Source of the DNA: SAR116 cluster bacterium AG-390-L20
Lineage (GTDB): Bacteria > Pseudomonadota > Alphaproteobacteria > Puniceispirillales > Marisalimonadaceae
Assembly: GCA_003278095.1 (NCBI GenBank)
Contig: QCHB01000007.1
Location: forward strand, 1-64,000
Direction: 5' to 3'
Length of the DNA stretch: 64,000 bases
Below, piece by piece: positions 10,115-20,282 of this stretch; position 1 is the stretch's first letter, and each line of letters begins with the position of its first letter. Position numbers and translations under genes: made by a program. Under the pieces are notes generated by a model that was not told where the DNA came from, did no database searches, and was given only the letters and a program-made list of their open reading frames with translations.

Positions 10115-11137
10115 TTAACTGTTTGTCATTTCAATTAACTCATTTAATTTATTCAAAGCTTTTCCATTATCTAAAGAATTAATAGACATACTTGCACCTT
10201 CTTCTAGAGACTTGGTATGACCTGTTGCAACCAAAGCTGAAGCTGAATTTAATAGAACTACATTTCTAAATGTACTTTTTTTACCATTAAATAATTCAAT
10301 TATTTCTTTCGCATTTTCTTTTGGTTCTCCTCCAATAATTTCATTGATGTTAGCTAAAGGAATATCTATGTCAGATGGATTAATTGTGAACTCTCTAATT
10401 GAACCATTTTTTAATTCTGCACAATGAGTTTTACCTGTGATAGTTACCTCGTCTAATCCATCACTTCCGTGAACTATCCATGCATGTGTTGACCCAAGCC
10501 TTTTTAAAGATTCTGCAAAAGGTAAAATTAATGATTTATCATATACACCCAATAATTGTCTTTTCACTAAAGCGGGGTTAGACAATGGACCAAGTAAATT
10601 AAATATAGTCCTAATTCCAATTTCTTGTCTTATTTTGCCAACATATTTCATTGCGGAATGATGTTTTGGTGCTAACAAAAAACAAATACCTATTTCATTC
10701 AAGCATTTTTCTACTATATCTATTCCGCAGTCTATATTAACTGATAAAGATTTTAGAACATTAGCAGCGCCTGACTTAGAAGTTGCAGAATAATTACCAT
10801 GTTTTGCAACTGGTACACCAGTTCCAGCTAATACAAAAGATACTGCAGTAGAAATATTCAACGTTCCCAAATTATCACCACCAGTTCCAACTACATCTAT
10901 TGTGTCTTCTTTTGATAGAATTTTTAAACATTTTTCTCTAAGTATTTCTGCACCTGCCGCAATAACTATTGGGTTATGATTTTGCATTTTTACAGCAGTT
11001 AAAAATGATGAAATTTGAGCGTCAGTAGCTTCTCCGGACATTATTAGTTCAAAAGCTAACTTACTTTGTGTGATATTTAATTCATTTCCATCTGTAATAT
11101 TCTTCAAAATATTTTTGAATTTACCATCATTATCCAT
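10115..11137 (-). CDS. trpD: anthranilate phosphoribosyltransferase
   Basis: DVVGTGGDNLGTLNISTA, VAKHGNYSATSKSGAANVL, RTIFNLLGPLSNPA. Confidence 0.95.
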   Translation of the reverse strand: MDNDGKFKNILKNITDGNELNITQSKLAFELIMSGEATDAQISSFLTAVKMQNHNPIVIAAGAEILREKCLKILSKEDTIDVVGTGGDNLGTLNISTAVSFVLAGTGVPVAKHGNYSATSKSGAANVLKSLSVNIDCGIDIVEKCLNEIGICFLLAPKHHSAMKYVGKIRQEIGIRTIFNLLGPLSNPALVKRQLLGVYDKSLILPFAESLKRLGSTHAWIVHGSDGLDEVTITGKTHCAELKNGSIREFTINPSDIDIPLANINEIIGGEPKENAKEIIELFNGKKSTFRNVVLLNSASALVATGHTKSLEEGASMSINSLDNGKALNKLNELIEMTNS

Positions 11138-11383
11138 AAAAAACTCTTTGTCTTATTAGTTGAAAATTAATTAAATAACATAAAATATAAATATAATATT
11201 TTTTATTGATTTAATCTAGGATTCTTTACCCACATTTTCAATGTGGTATTATAAAACTCATCGTTTTAAGCTGTTGAAAATAATAAATAATAATTAAAAT
11301 TTTTGATTGACTGATAAAATTAAAAGGGTTAGATGTACTTTTGTTTAATTAAATGAATTTAAGCTTTTTATAAAGGAAATCAA

Positions 11384-11848
11384 ATGGCCTTAAAAGGTAC
11401 TTATTCGGCTAAGCCTAAAGACATAACTAAAGATTGGTTTATTGTTGATGCAGAAGGTTTGGTTTTAGGACGTTTAGCTGTGATTATTGCAAATAGATTA
11501 AGAGGCAAGCATAAGGTTGGCTTTACTCCTCACATGGCATGTGGAGATAATATAATTGTTACAAATTGTGAAAAAGTTGTCTTAACAGGAAATAAAAGAT
11601 CACAAAAAACATATTATTGGCATACAGGCTATCCAGGAGGTATAAAGGAAAGAAAGGCTGATAAGATTTTAGATGGTAGATTTCCTGATAGAGTTATACG
11701 TAAAGCAGTAGAAAGAATGATTCCTCGTGGTCCTTTAGGACGTCAAGTAATGAGACAGCTATATATTTATGCTGGTAGCAATCATCCACATGAGGCGCAA
11801 TCTCCACAATCTTTAGATGTAAAATCTATGAATAGAAAAAATAGTTAA
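11384..11848 (+). CDS. rplM: 50S ribosomal protein L13
   Basis: [37 protein letters not shown]; followed by rpsI. Confidence 0.97.
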   Translation: MALKGTYSAKPKDITKDWFIVDAEGLVLGRLAVIIANRLRGKHKVGFTPHMACGDNIIVTNCEKVVLTGNKRSQKTYYWHTGYPGGIKERKADKILDGRFPDRVIRKAVERMIPRGPLGRQVMRQLYIYAGSNHPHEAQSPQSLDVKSMNRKNS

Positions 11849-11858
11849 AGGTTTAATT

Positions 11859-12347
11859 ATGACTGAAGAAAACAAAGAAATTAATGATTTAAGTGATTTA
11901 TCTAAATTAAAAGAAGATGAACAAAATCAAATTATCCAGATTGAACCAAAAATAGACAAACTTGGAAGGTCATATGCTACAGGTAGAAGAAAAGAGTCTA
12001 CAGCTAGAGTTTGGGTGAAAAGGGGTACTGGAAAAGTTTTAATTAATGGCAAAGAAATGATTAACTACTTTGCTAGGCCTGTCTTACAAATGCAACTTAA
12101 TTTTGTTTTTGATATAACAGAGCGTAAAGACCAGTTCGATGTCATTGCTACAGTAAAAGGAGGTGGCTTGTCAGGACAAGCTGGTGCAGTTAGGCATGGC
12201 TTGAGCAGAGCACTAAGCTTATTTGAGCCTGAACTAAGAAAACCACTTAAAACTGCAGGTATGCTTACAAGAGATTCTAGAGTTGTAGAGCGTAAAAAAT
12301 ACGGTAGAGCAAAAGCGAGAAAAAGCTTTCAATTTTCTAAAAGATAG
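11859..12347 (+). CDS. rpsI: 30S ribosomal protein S9
   Basis: [41 protein letters not shown]-terminus. Confidence 0.97.
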   Translation: MTEENKEINDLSDLSKLKEDEQNQIIQIEPKIDKLGRSYATGRRKESTARVWVKRGTGKVLINGKEMINYFARPVLQMQLNFVFDITERKDQFDVIATVKGGGLSGQAGAVRHGLSRALSLFEPELRKPLKTAGMLTRDSRVVERKKYGRAKARKSFQFSKR

Positions 12348-12370
12348 ATTTTATTCAATTTTATTCAAAA

Positions 12371-12395
12371 GGTGTGCTTTGCGCACCTTTTTTTT
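12371..12395 (+). terminator. intrinsic terminator downstream of rpsI
   Basis: GGTGTGC-TTT-GCGCACC hairpin followed directly by a T8 run. Confidence 0.85.
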
Positions 12396-12445
12396 ACTTT
12401 AAATTTATCATATAAGTATTTATAAAATAACAAAGGATAAAAATT

Positions 12446-13741
12446 ATGAGCCTTTTAAAAATTGGAATTGCAGGTCTTGGGAATGTAGGTGAAGAGGTTG
12501 CCTATCAACTTATAAAAGGTTTCAGAGTACAAAAAAATCTTTTTGAATTTGAATTAGTAGCTGTTTCAGCAAAGTCAAAAAATAAAAAAAGAAAAATTGA
12601 CGTGAGTGGTATTAAATTTTTTGATGATCCGCTCAAAATGGCATCTTCTCATGATATTGACGTAATAGTCGAATTAATAGGTGGTGATGAAGGAGTTGCA
12701 AAAAAACTATGTTTTGCAGCATTAGAAAACAATAAATCTTTAATCACAGCCAACAAAGCATTAATAGCAAAATATGGTAAGCAACTTGCTGAATTAGCCG
12801 AAAAAAATAATTTATTTTTTTCGTTTGAAGCATCTGTAGCTGGAGGTATTCCTATTTTAAAGCTTATAAGAGAGGGTCTAATTGTAAATGATATTACGGA
12901 ATTAACCGGAATACTAAATGGTACGGCAAATTACATTTTATCAGAGATGGAAGTGGCTAAAAAAGGATTTGAAGAGGTTTTAGCTGATGCTCAAAAAAAG
13001 GGTTACGCGGAGGCCGATCCTTCTTTTGATGTTGATGGTATTGACGCAGCTCACAAAACAATAATTTTATCTGCTTTGGCATATGGGAAAATGCCAAATT
13101 TAGAAGATTTATCCATACAAGGGATAAGAGAAATTTCACTTAATGATATAAAGTACTGTAATGATTTGGGTTATAAGATAAAATTATTAGGAAACTCTCT
13201 AGTTTCAAAAGACCTTAACGGGAAAGAAGAATTATTTTGTTCAGTTAAGCCATGGCTGATTGCAAAGAACTTTGGTCTTTCAAATGTTTCTGGTGTAATT
13301 AATGCCGTTCAAATTGAATCAAACCTAGCTGGCTCTGTTATGATCACAGGAGCTGGAGCAGGGGGCGAACCTACAGCTTCAGCTGTACTGGCAGATATAG
13401 TGGACATTGCTAACGGAACCAAGTTATTTTCATTTGGCAGAAACTCTTATGATGTAAAAGTTGATTTTAAAACAAAACCTTATAGAGAAAAATATAAGTT
13501 TTACTTAAGGCTAAATGTCGTAGATAAATCCGGTATTCTTGCCGATTTAACATCTATCTTTAAAGATTACAATATATCCATTGAAAGTGTTATCCAAAAA
13601 TCAAATCAAGAAGATAAAACAGCAGAGTTAGTAATTATTACTCACAAAGCTAATAATTCAGTTTTAGAAGATGCATTGATGTCGATAATAAAATTAGATG
13701 GTGTTATTACTAAACCTGTTTGCTTAAGCATTTATTCGTAA
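12446..13741 (+). CDS. hom: homoserine dehydrogenase (with C-terminal ACT domain)
   Basis: GLGNVGEEVAYQL, TANKALIAKYG, GILNGTANYILSEM, KKGYAEADPSFDVDGIDAAHK. Confidence 0.95.
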   Translation: MSLLKIGIAGLGNVGEEVAYQLIKGFRVQKNLFEFELVAVSAKSKNKKRKIDVSGIKFFDDPLKMASSHDIDVIVELIGGDEGVAKKLCFAALENNKSLITANKALIAKYGKQLAELAEKNNLFFSFEASVAGGIPILKLIREGLIVNDITELTGILNGTANYILSEMEVAKKGFEEVLADAQKKGYAEADPSFDVDGIDAAHKTIILSALAYGKMPNLEDLSIQGIREISLNDIKYCNDLGYKIKLLGNSLVSKDLNGKEELFCSVKPWLIAKNFGLSNVSGVINAVQIESNLAGSVMITGAGAGGEPTASAVLADIVDIANGTKLFSFGRNSYDVKVDFKTKPYREKYKFYLRLNVVDKSGILADLTSIFKDYNISIESVIQKSNQEDKTAELVIITHKANNSVLEDALMSIIKLDGVITKPVCLSIYS

Positions 13742-13761
13742 AATTTTAATAAGTTTTTAAT

Positions 13762-15570
13762 TTGTCCAAAACTATATTATACAATTCTAAAAAATCAGTA
13801 AGTAATGCTGATTGGAAAATTATTGTTTTAGATGATTTTACTAGAAGATTTGTAGACTACTTATCTCAAAAATATAATTTACCAAATTTTATTTCTCCTT
13901 ATTTAATGTTTAAAGAAATAAATTTAGATGATTTTGATAATTTTTTTACTCCAAAGCTGAAAAATCTTCTCCCAGAGCCCTTTTTATTTAAAGATTTAGA
14001 AAAAGGTGTCAAAAGGTTGGTTGATGAAGTCGTAAACTCGCGTCCTGTTGGAATTTTTGGAGATTATGATGTAGATGGAGCAACATCTGCTGCGATGATA
14101 TCAAGTTATCTGGAGCAATGTGGTTGTAAAACATTTATTCATATACCTGATAGATTTTTAGAAGGCTATGGCCCAAATGAAAAAGCTCTAAAAGCTCTTC
14201 ATGAAAAAGGTTCGGAATTAATTATAACTGTCGATTGTGGTATTTCATCATTTGAACCTTTGCAAGCTATGAATTCTGTTAATATAGATCTAATAGTTAT
14301 TGATCATCATATCCCAGATATAAGATTACCTCCAGCATATGCAATCATTAATCCTAAAAGAGTTGACAATCATAAAGGATATGAAGATTTGTGTGCTGCA
14401 GGAGTGACATTTATTTTTCTTATTGGACTTAATAGGGAGCTAAGAAAAAAAGGTTTTTTTAAAAATAAAAAGGAACCTGATTTATTTCAATTTTTAGATC
14501 TCGTAGCATTGGGGACTATTTGCGATTTAGTACCTCTAATTAAATTAAATAGGGCATTCGTAAAGCAAGGTCTTTCAATAATGAAAAAAAGAGAAAATTT
14601 TGGCATCAAAGCTCTTTCAGATATTAGTAAATTAACTAGTGCACCAAATCCTCAAGCTTTAGGGTTTTCATTAGGTCCTAGAATTAATGCTGGGGGGCGA
14701 ATTGGTAATAGTGAACTAGGTGTATATCTTTTAAAAGAGACTGATGAAAATAAAGCTTTTGAAATTGCAAGTAAGTTAGATGATTTAAATAAAAAGCGAA
14801 GATTTTTAACTTCTGAATTAGAAAGTAAAATTGTAGGACAGATTGAAAAAATAATTTCGGAAAATAATAGTAAGGTTCCAGCTGCTTTAGTTGTTTATGG
14901 TAATGATTTTCATGAAGGTATTATAGGTATTGTTGCTGGTAGAATGAAGGAATTATATAATAGGCCAGTGTGTGTAATTGCTATTAATCAACATGGTATA
15001 GGTAAGGGATCTGGGAGATCAATTCACGGTATTCCCTTAGGGGAAATAATTTTAGAAGCTTTAAGTTTAAATATAATTAATTCTGGTGGAGGTCACGATA
15101 TGGCTGCTGGATTTACCATTGATCCTAATAATATAAATAATTTTATTGAATATATAAATAAAAAGGTAAATAACTTAGTTAATGATGAAATTCCTAAAGT
15201 TTCATATATTGCAACCTCAGTAATACCAATTTCCGCTTGTACTTTAGATTTGGCAGAATGGCTAGATAAATTAGGTCCATGGGGGCCGGGTATGGAAGAG
15301 CCAAAATTTATTATACCTAATTCTAAAATTTCATCTTTCAGAAGGTTTGGTTCAAATAATGAACATGCATCTTTTTATATCAATGATGCGTCGTCAAAAA
15401 AATTAAAAGTTAAAAAATTCAATCTTCTTAATAATGCTTTGAACAAAGTATTTGATAATTATGAAAATGTTAATTTTAATTTCTTAGGTACATTAAATGT
15501 TGATACATGGAATAATACAAAATCTATTGAGCTTATGCTGGATGATATTATTTATGCAGATGTTACTTGA
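13762..15570 (+). CDS. recJ: single-stranded-DNA-specific exonuclease RecJ (TTG start)
   Basis: GIFGDYDVDGATSAAM, DHHIPD, GPRINAGGRIG, SGGGHDMAAGFTI. Confidence 0.95.
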   Translation: MSKTILYNSKKSVSNADWKIIVLDDFTRRFVDYLSQKYNLPNFISPYLMFKEINLDDFDNFFTPKLKNLLPEPFLFKDLEKGVKRLVDEVVNSRPVGIFGDYDVDGATSAAMISSYLEQCGCKTFIHIPDRFLEGYGPNEKALKALHEKGSELIITVDCGISSFEPLQAMNSVNIDLIVIDHHIPDIRLPPAYAIINPKRVDNHKGYEDLCAAGVTFIFLIGLNRELRKKGFFKNKKEPDLFQFLDLVALGTICDLVPLIKLNRAFVKQGLSIMKKRENFGIKALSDISKLTSAPNPQALGFSLGPRINAGGRIGNSELGVYLLKETDENKAFEIASKLDDLNKKRRFLTSELESKIVGQIEKIISENNSKVPAALVVYGNDFHEGIIGIVAGRMKELYNRPVCVIAINQHGIGKGSGRSIHGIPLGEIILEALSLNIINSGGGHDMAAGFTIDPNNINNFIEYINKKVNNLVNDEIPKVSYIATSVIPISACTLDLAEWLDKLGPWGPGMEEPKFIIPNSKISSFRRFGSNNEHASFYINDASSKKLKVKKFNLLNNALNKVFDNYENVNFNFLGTLNVDTWNNTKSIELMLDDIIYADVT

Positions 15571-15606
15571 TTTTTGTTATAATTAGAGTTAATACAGTCA
15601 CTCAGT

Positions 15607-15681
15607 GGTCCCTTCGTCTAATGGTTAGGACACCGCCCTTTCACGGCGGCAATACGAGTTCGAATCTCGTAGGGATCACCA
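15607..15681 (+). tRNA. tRNA-Glu (anticodon TTC), CCA encoded
   Basis: Cloverleaf: acceptor GGTCCCT/AGGGATC, anticodon arm CCGCC-CTTTCAC-GGCGG, T arm TACGAGTTCGAATCTCGTA, 3' CCA. Confidence 0.95.
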
Positions 15682-15744
15682 CTTTAATTGCAAATTTAAT
15701 CTACATAAATAATAGTTTATATCATAATTTGTTTATTAACTTTT

Positions 15745-16737
15745 TTAATTCCATATTTGTTTAAAAAATAAAAACCAATTTTGTCCTAGTATTTTTTCAA
15801 TACGTTTTGTTGACCATCCAGCGCGTTTCATTGCTGATACAAAGTTTTGAAATTGGCTTAGTTTTGAAATTCCTTTTGGCATAGGTGGTACATCTTTGTA
15901 AGGAGTTGAAACAAATCTTCCTGTTCCTTTGTCTCTTTGTAAGTATTCATAAAATGCTATATCTTGATCTTGAACCCAATCCGTACCTATACCTACACTA
16001 TCCTCTCCTACAATATTAATAATATATTCCATTGCCTCAACGCAATCATCAATACTACTATCTGCACCTTTCGGTAAAAAAGGTGTGTAACTTGCAAACC
16101 CTATCATTCCCCCTTTATTAGCGATTTCCTTAAGCTGTTCATCTGTTTTATTTCTTGGATGCTTCTTAATAGCTGGACAACAATGAGTATATGCAACAGG
16201 TGACTTTGATAAACTAATTGTATCTGAACTTGTTTTAGGTCCTACATGTGACAGATCAATTAACATGCCTAGTCTATTCATCTCACTTACTACATCCTTG
16301 CCAAAGTCAGATAAACCTCCGTCGTTTGTTTCCCAACAACCAGAACCAACCAGATTTTGTGTATTGTATGTTAGTTGGGCTATTCTAACTCCTAAATCAT
16401 AAAAAATTTGAAGTTTATTTATATCGTCTTCGATAGCACTTGTATTTTGCCATCCAAGAATTATCCCAACTTTTTTATCTGCATGTGCTTTAATTATGTC
16501 ATTTGCAGATTTGATATGACAAATAATATCGCTATTTTTTTTAAAATGATCATTCCAGATAGTTAATTTACCTATCGTTTCATTAAAGTTTTCCCAAACA
16601 CTACATGTACAATTTGCAGCGGTTATTTTCCCGCGTTGCATTTCTTTAAAAACCGATCTGGAGAATTTAGCTATTGCAAGTCCTTCAATAGAAATGTAAT
16701 TATGAATATTATTTGATAACTGTTGATCCATATTCAT
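15745..16737 (-). CDS. M19 (membrane/renal dipeptidase) family protein, divergent active site
   Basis: FYDLGVRIAQLTYNTQNLVGSGCWE, MLIDLSHVGPKTSSD, IGIGTDW; overall M19/COG2355 pattern. Confidence 0.85.
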   Translation of the reverse strand: MNMDQQLSNNIHNYISIEGLAIAKFSRSVFKEMQRGKITAANCTCSVWENFNETIGKLTIWNDHFKKNSDIICHIKSANDIIKAHADKKVGIILGWQNTSAIEDDINKLQIFYDLGVRIAQLTYNTQNLVGSGCWETNDGGLSDFGKDVVSEMNRLGMLIDLSHVGPKTSSDTISLSKSPVAYTHCCPAIKKHPRNKTDEQLKEIANKGGMIGFASYTPFLPKGADSSIDDCVEAMEYIINIVGEDSVGIGTDWVQDQDIAFYEYLQRDKGTGRFVSTPYKDVPPMPKGISKLSQFQNFVSAMKRAGWSTKRIEKILGQNWFLFFKQIWN

Positions 16738-17564
16738 ATTATCTTCCTATGAAATTTGAAAAACTTCTTAATATGTTTAATTAGGTCATTTGTTCGCGTT
16801 TCTGTTAGCATATGACCGCCACTATTAAGAGTAATTAATTCTGAGTTATTACAGATTTTCTGAAGTTCTATGCCATGATACACTTTCATTAATTTATCAT
16901 CAAGAGCATTGATAAACAGTTTAGGCTGTTTAAGTTTATGGAGTTCGTCTCCAACATTACAATCCAAAATGGATTTCAATCGTTTTTCTAAATTAATAAC
17001 ATCAACTTTTTTATTTTTCTGATCAAGTATGTACTCCTTAAATTGTACGTAATACTTATGAATATACTCAGCGGGATATAAAAGATTATATTCACTTTTA
17101 ATATACGTAATAGTTTCTAGAGTTTTGGAATTTTCTATTCGTTGTTTTTGTATTGAAGAAAACTCTTTATCTCTTTTGTTCCAGGGACTTATTAAAACAA
17201 TACTCTTACAAGTTTCAAAATTTTGCTTTGTTATAAATGTTCCTAAGCCACAACCAGTAGAATGACATATAATATTAAACTTAATTCCTTTCCATTTTTC
17301 TAGAGCACTACTTATAGCTAAAGCTTTGCTTTCAAGAGAAGTAACATCAGTTATGTTGAAAATACCTAATTTCTCTGTTGCGATGTCGTCATATTCAAGT
17401 AAGTTGAAATTATCTTTAATTAACTTTTTAAAGTTTTTTATGCCGATTGGTCCTTTTGTTTTTGGTAAAAGAAGTAGGACATTAGGTTGTTTTTTTTTAA
17501 ATCCAAAGCCACCACGAAAAACTAATTTCTCTGGCATGTCACAGAGATGTTTTTCAGTTGTCAA
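16734..17564 (-). CDS. alpha/beta hydrolase
   Basis: FNIICHSTGCGLGTFI nucleophile-elbow-like motif, ALDDKL, SGGHML late His region; overlaps the dipeptidase homologue by 4 nt. Confidence 0.7.
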   Translation of the reverse strand: MTTEKHLCDMPEKLVFRGGFGFKKKQPNVLLLLPKTKGPIGIKNFKKLIKDNFNLLEYDDIATEKLGIFNITDVTSLESKALAISSALEKWKGIKFNIICHSTGCGLGTFITKQNFETCKSIVLISPWNKRDKEFSSIQKQRIENSKTLETITYIKSEYNLLYPAEYIHKYYVQFKEYILDQKNKKVDVINLEKRLKSILDCNVGDELHKLKQPKLFINALDDKLMKVYHGIELQKICNNSELITLNSGGHMLTETRTNDLIKHIKKFFKFHRKII

Positions 17565-17796
17565 AACATACTCCTTAAGTGTTATATCATTTAGTTACTA
17601 GTATAGTATAATTTCGTAAATAAATATTCTAACGATTTTATTTAGAGTATAAAAGAGATTAAAAAGTTAAAAAAAAAGAATTGTGTTAGTTATTAAAAAA
17701 ATATCACACTTATATTTTTTATAAACTCGTTTTTGTACATAAGTCTATCTTCAGTGATACTGTTTGAGTTGTAAAAAATTAAATCATTTATAATAA

Positions 17797-18528
17797 TTAA
17801 AAATTAAATGGTGGCAGTTTTTTTATACTTTTTTTGAGAGATTCTCCCCAGCCATTAGAAATTTTCTGAAAATAAGGATCATTCTTTTCTATTCTAATTT
17901 GTTTGTTAACTTGATATTGATCTTTTTTCATAGTGCAAATATCTATTGGCATTCCAACAGAAACATTAGCTTTCATGGTGCTATCAAAAGATACCAATAA
18001 AAGTTTTATAGAGTCACCAAAAGTTGCATCTTGTTCCAATGCTCGTACTAAAATAGGCTTCCCATATTTAGTCTCACCAATTTGAAAAAAAGGTTGATCC
18101 TCAGATGCTTCAATAAAATTACCTTCAGGATAAATCAAAAACAACTTATGGGTTTGTCCCTTAAATTGCCCGCCAAGTATAAACGTGGACGAATAGGGAT
18201 TTTCACCAGCTTGTCCATCAGATGCGTATTCAGTTGAAATATTTCTTAAAATTTTACCTATAATTCTTGCTACTTGAAACATTGAATTTGCTTTTAGAAT
18301 GTTTTTTTCGTTATTTTCGTGGTCTTGAATACCTTCATTGATTAGATTAATAGTAGCTTGAGACGTTGCTAAATTTCCAGATGTAAGTAAAACAATACAT
18401 TTTTCGTTATCTTCGTGCCAATTAAACATCTTTTTATTAGTATTTATATTATCTATACCAGCATTAGTAAGAGTATCTGAGATAAAAACTAAGCCACGAT
18501 TTAATTTTAGCCCTACACAGTAAGTCAT
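17797..18528 (-). CDS. proteasome-type peptidase, Anbu (ancestral beta-subunit) family
   Basis: MTYCVGLKLNRGLVFISDTLTNAGIDNI N-terminus typical of Anbu; co-located with transglutaminase, alpha-E and ATP-grasp genes. Confidence 0.9.
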   Translation of the reverse strand: MTYCVGLKLNRGLVFISDTLTNAGIDNINTNKKMFNWHEDNEKCIVLLTSGNLATSQATINLINEGIQDHENNEKNILKANSMFQVARIIGKILRNISTEYASDGQAGENPYSSTFILGGQFKGQTHKLFLIYPEGNFIEASEDQPFFQIGETKYGKPILVRALEQDATFGDSIKLLLVSFDSTMKANVSVGMPIDICTMKKDQYQVNKQIRIEKNDPYFQKISNGWGESLKKSIKKLPPFNF

Positions 18529-18540
18529 TTTTTATCCAAC

Positions 18541-19350
18541 TTATTGATCCAATTTTTCAATACTTAACTCTAAATTTTGATTTTCAACGAATACACCATT
18601 AATAACACCTCTAACTGGAGCAATGTTGTTATAATCAAAACCTTTTGCTATAACAACGTAACTATCATCAGGAGAAACTCCGTTGGATATATCAAAACCT
18701 ATCCATCCTAAATCTTCAACAAAGACCTCAGCCCAGGCGTGCATAGCAAGATTTTGATTTTTGTTTTTTGGTAGAAAAAAACCACTTACATACCTGCATG
18801 GCAAGTTATTTAGTCGAAGGATAGATAAAAATATGTGAGTATGATCTTGACAAACTCCTACTTTATTTCTGAATGCTTCTTCAGCATTGGTTTTATAATC
18901 AGTTTTTCCACTTTTATATTTGATACTAGTTTTAATTTTATTAGATAAAGTATGAAGATTTTTAATTAGATCACTGAAATCTAAAGGATTTTTTTTATAA
19001 AAGCTAAATATATTATTACCTGGCTTCGTAAGTTTAGTGTCAGATGTATAACACCAAAGTGGTAAGTCTTGTTTAGATGTTTTAGTAATTCCACTAGTGT
19101 TTTTAGTTTCAATCTCTCCAACAACATCATATTTAATTTTTGTAGAATTACTTTCTATGCTCACTAAATCGACTAAGTTACCAAAATGATCAGATGAACT
19201 AAGTTCCTTTTTACCTCCTTCAATACTAATATCCCAAAATCTAATTATTTGATTGTCGTCATTTTGTGGAGTTAGTATTAATTTGTTATAGCCAAAATTA
19301 ACTATACCATTAATATGATAATTTATTTTTTGCTGAATTTTTAAAATCAT
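18541..19350 (-). CDS. transglutaminase-like protein
   Basis: KVGVCQDHTHIFLSILRLNNLPCRYVSGF (Cys), HAWAEVFVEDLGWIGFDISNG (His, Asp) catalytic triad. Confidence 0.92.
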   Translation of the reverse strand: MILKIQQKINYHINGIVNFGYNKLILTPQNDDNQIIRFWDISIEGGKKELSSSDHFGNLVDLVSIESNSTKIKYDVVGEIETKNTSGITKTSKQDLPLWCYTSDTKLTKPGNNIFSFYKKNPLDFSDLIKNLHTLSNKIKTSIKYKSGKTDYKTNAEEAFRNKVGVCQDHTHIFLSILRLNNLPCRYVSGFFLPKNKNQNLAMHAWAEVFVEDLGWIGFDISNGVSPDDSYVVIAKGFDYNNIAPVRGVINGVFVENQNLELSIEKLDQ

Positions 19351-19355
19351 AATTT

Positions 19356-20282
19356 TTAATGAAAATTAAATTCATCCTCTATTTCATTAGCTAATTTCAT
19401 ATTTAATTCTATTAGATCATTCAAAAATGAATAATTATTAGAAAACATTTTTCTTGATTTTATTTTTTTATAAATATTCTGGGCTGTTTTATAGCATTTG
19501 CTCTTATAAATATTCCTACTAAGTATGATTTTTATACAACTTATAGTTTCTTGAATAGAAAACATTAATGATCTTGGCATATCTTTATCCGATATTAGAA
19601 AATTTGATACTTTTTTAGAGTTTATTGTATTTTGATTTTTCCACATAAAGGATCTATATGACGAAATAGATCTTAAAATCATTTCTAATTGAAAATTATT
19701 GTAATTTTCCAATCCATATAACTTTTCTTCAACGAGTAAATATTGTCTTGTATTCAATATTCTTGCAGTATTATTAAATTTTTCGATATATGTGCCTAAA
19801 CTACAAAAACTCAAGATTTCGTCTTTCAACATAGTTTTCTGTAAAAAACCATAAATAAGGGCAATTTTTTCTCTAATATTTTTTATAATGGTTTGAACTT
19901 TGTTTTCAGTCACATTTTTTTTAGTCTGTTCCTTTAAGTATAGCCAGCAAGTATTGATCGACTCCCAAACTTCAAGAGTAATAGCAACTCTAGACCTTCT
20001 TGCATTTTCTCTTGCTTTTGAAATTAACAGATAAATATTATTAGAGTTTTTTTCATCTTTAAACATAAAGTTTATAATTTTTAGACTGTCTAGTTGTGTA
20101 TTATTTTTTGCAAAAAATTGCCTAATTGAACTGGTTTTAAGAATCGCATCCCATTCGTTTTTTAAATTTTTTGAAGAAATGAGATGGAGTTGAAAACCAC
20201 TTTCTATCAAACAAAGAATATTCTCAGCCCTTTCAATATACCTAAACATCCAAAACAAGGAATCTGCGGTACTACCTAACAT
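19356..20282 (-). CDS. alpha-E domain protein (DUF403 family)
   Basis: MLGSTADSLFWMFRYIERAENILCLIE N-terminus; cluster context. Confidence 0.88.
   Translation of the reverse strand: MLGSTADSLFWMFRYIERAENILCLIESGFQLHLISSKNLKNEWDAILKTSSIRQFFAKNNTQLDSLKIINFMFKDEKNSNNIYLLISKARENARRSRVAITLEVWESINTCWLYLKEQTKKNVTENKVQTIIKNIREKIALIYGFLQKTMLKDEILSFCSLGTYIEKFNNTARILNTRQYLLVEEKLYGLENYNNFQLEMILRSISSYRSFMWKNQNTINSKKVSNFLISDKDMPRSLMFSIQETISCIKIILSRNIYKSKCYKTAQNIYKKIKSRKMFSNNYSFLNDLIELNMKLANEIEDEFNFH

Noticed and set aside
11230-11246. Perfect 7-bp inverted repeat CCACATT-TTC-AATGTGG in the trpD/rplM divergent spacer
   Set aside because: Could be an rplM leader element or operator, but it has no U-run and no recognised leader consensus; one short hairpin in AT-rich DNA is weak evidence.
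15567-15764. 65-aa plus-strand ORF after recJ
   Set aside because: Overlaps the tRNA-Glu gene; not a plausible protein.
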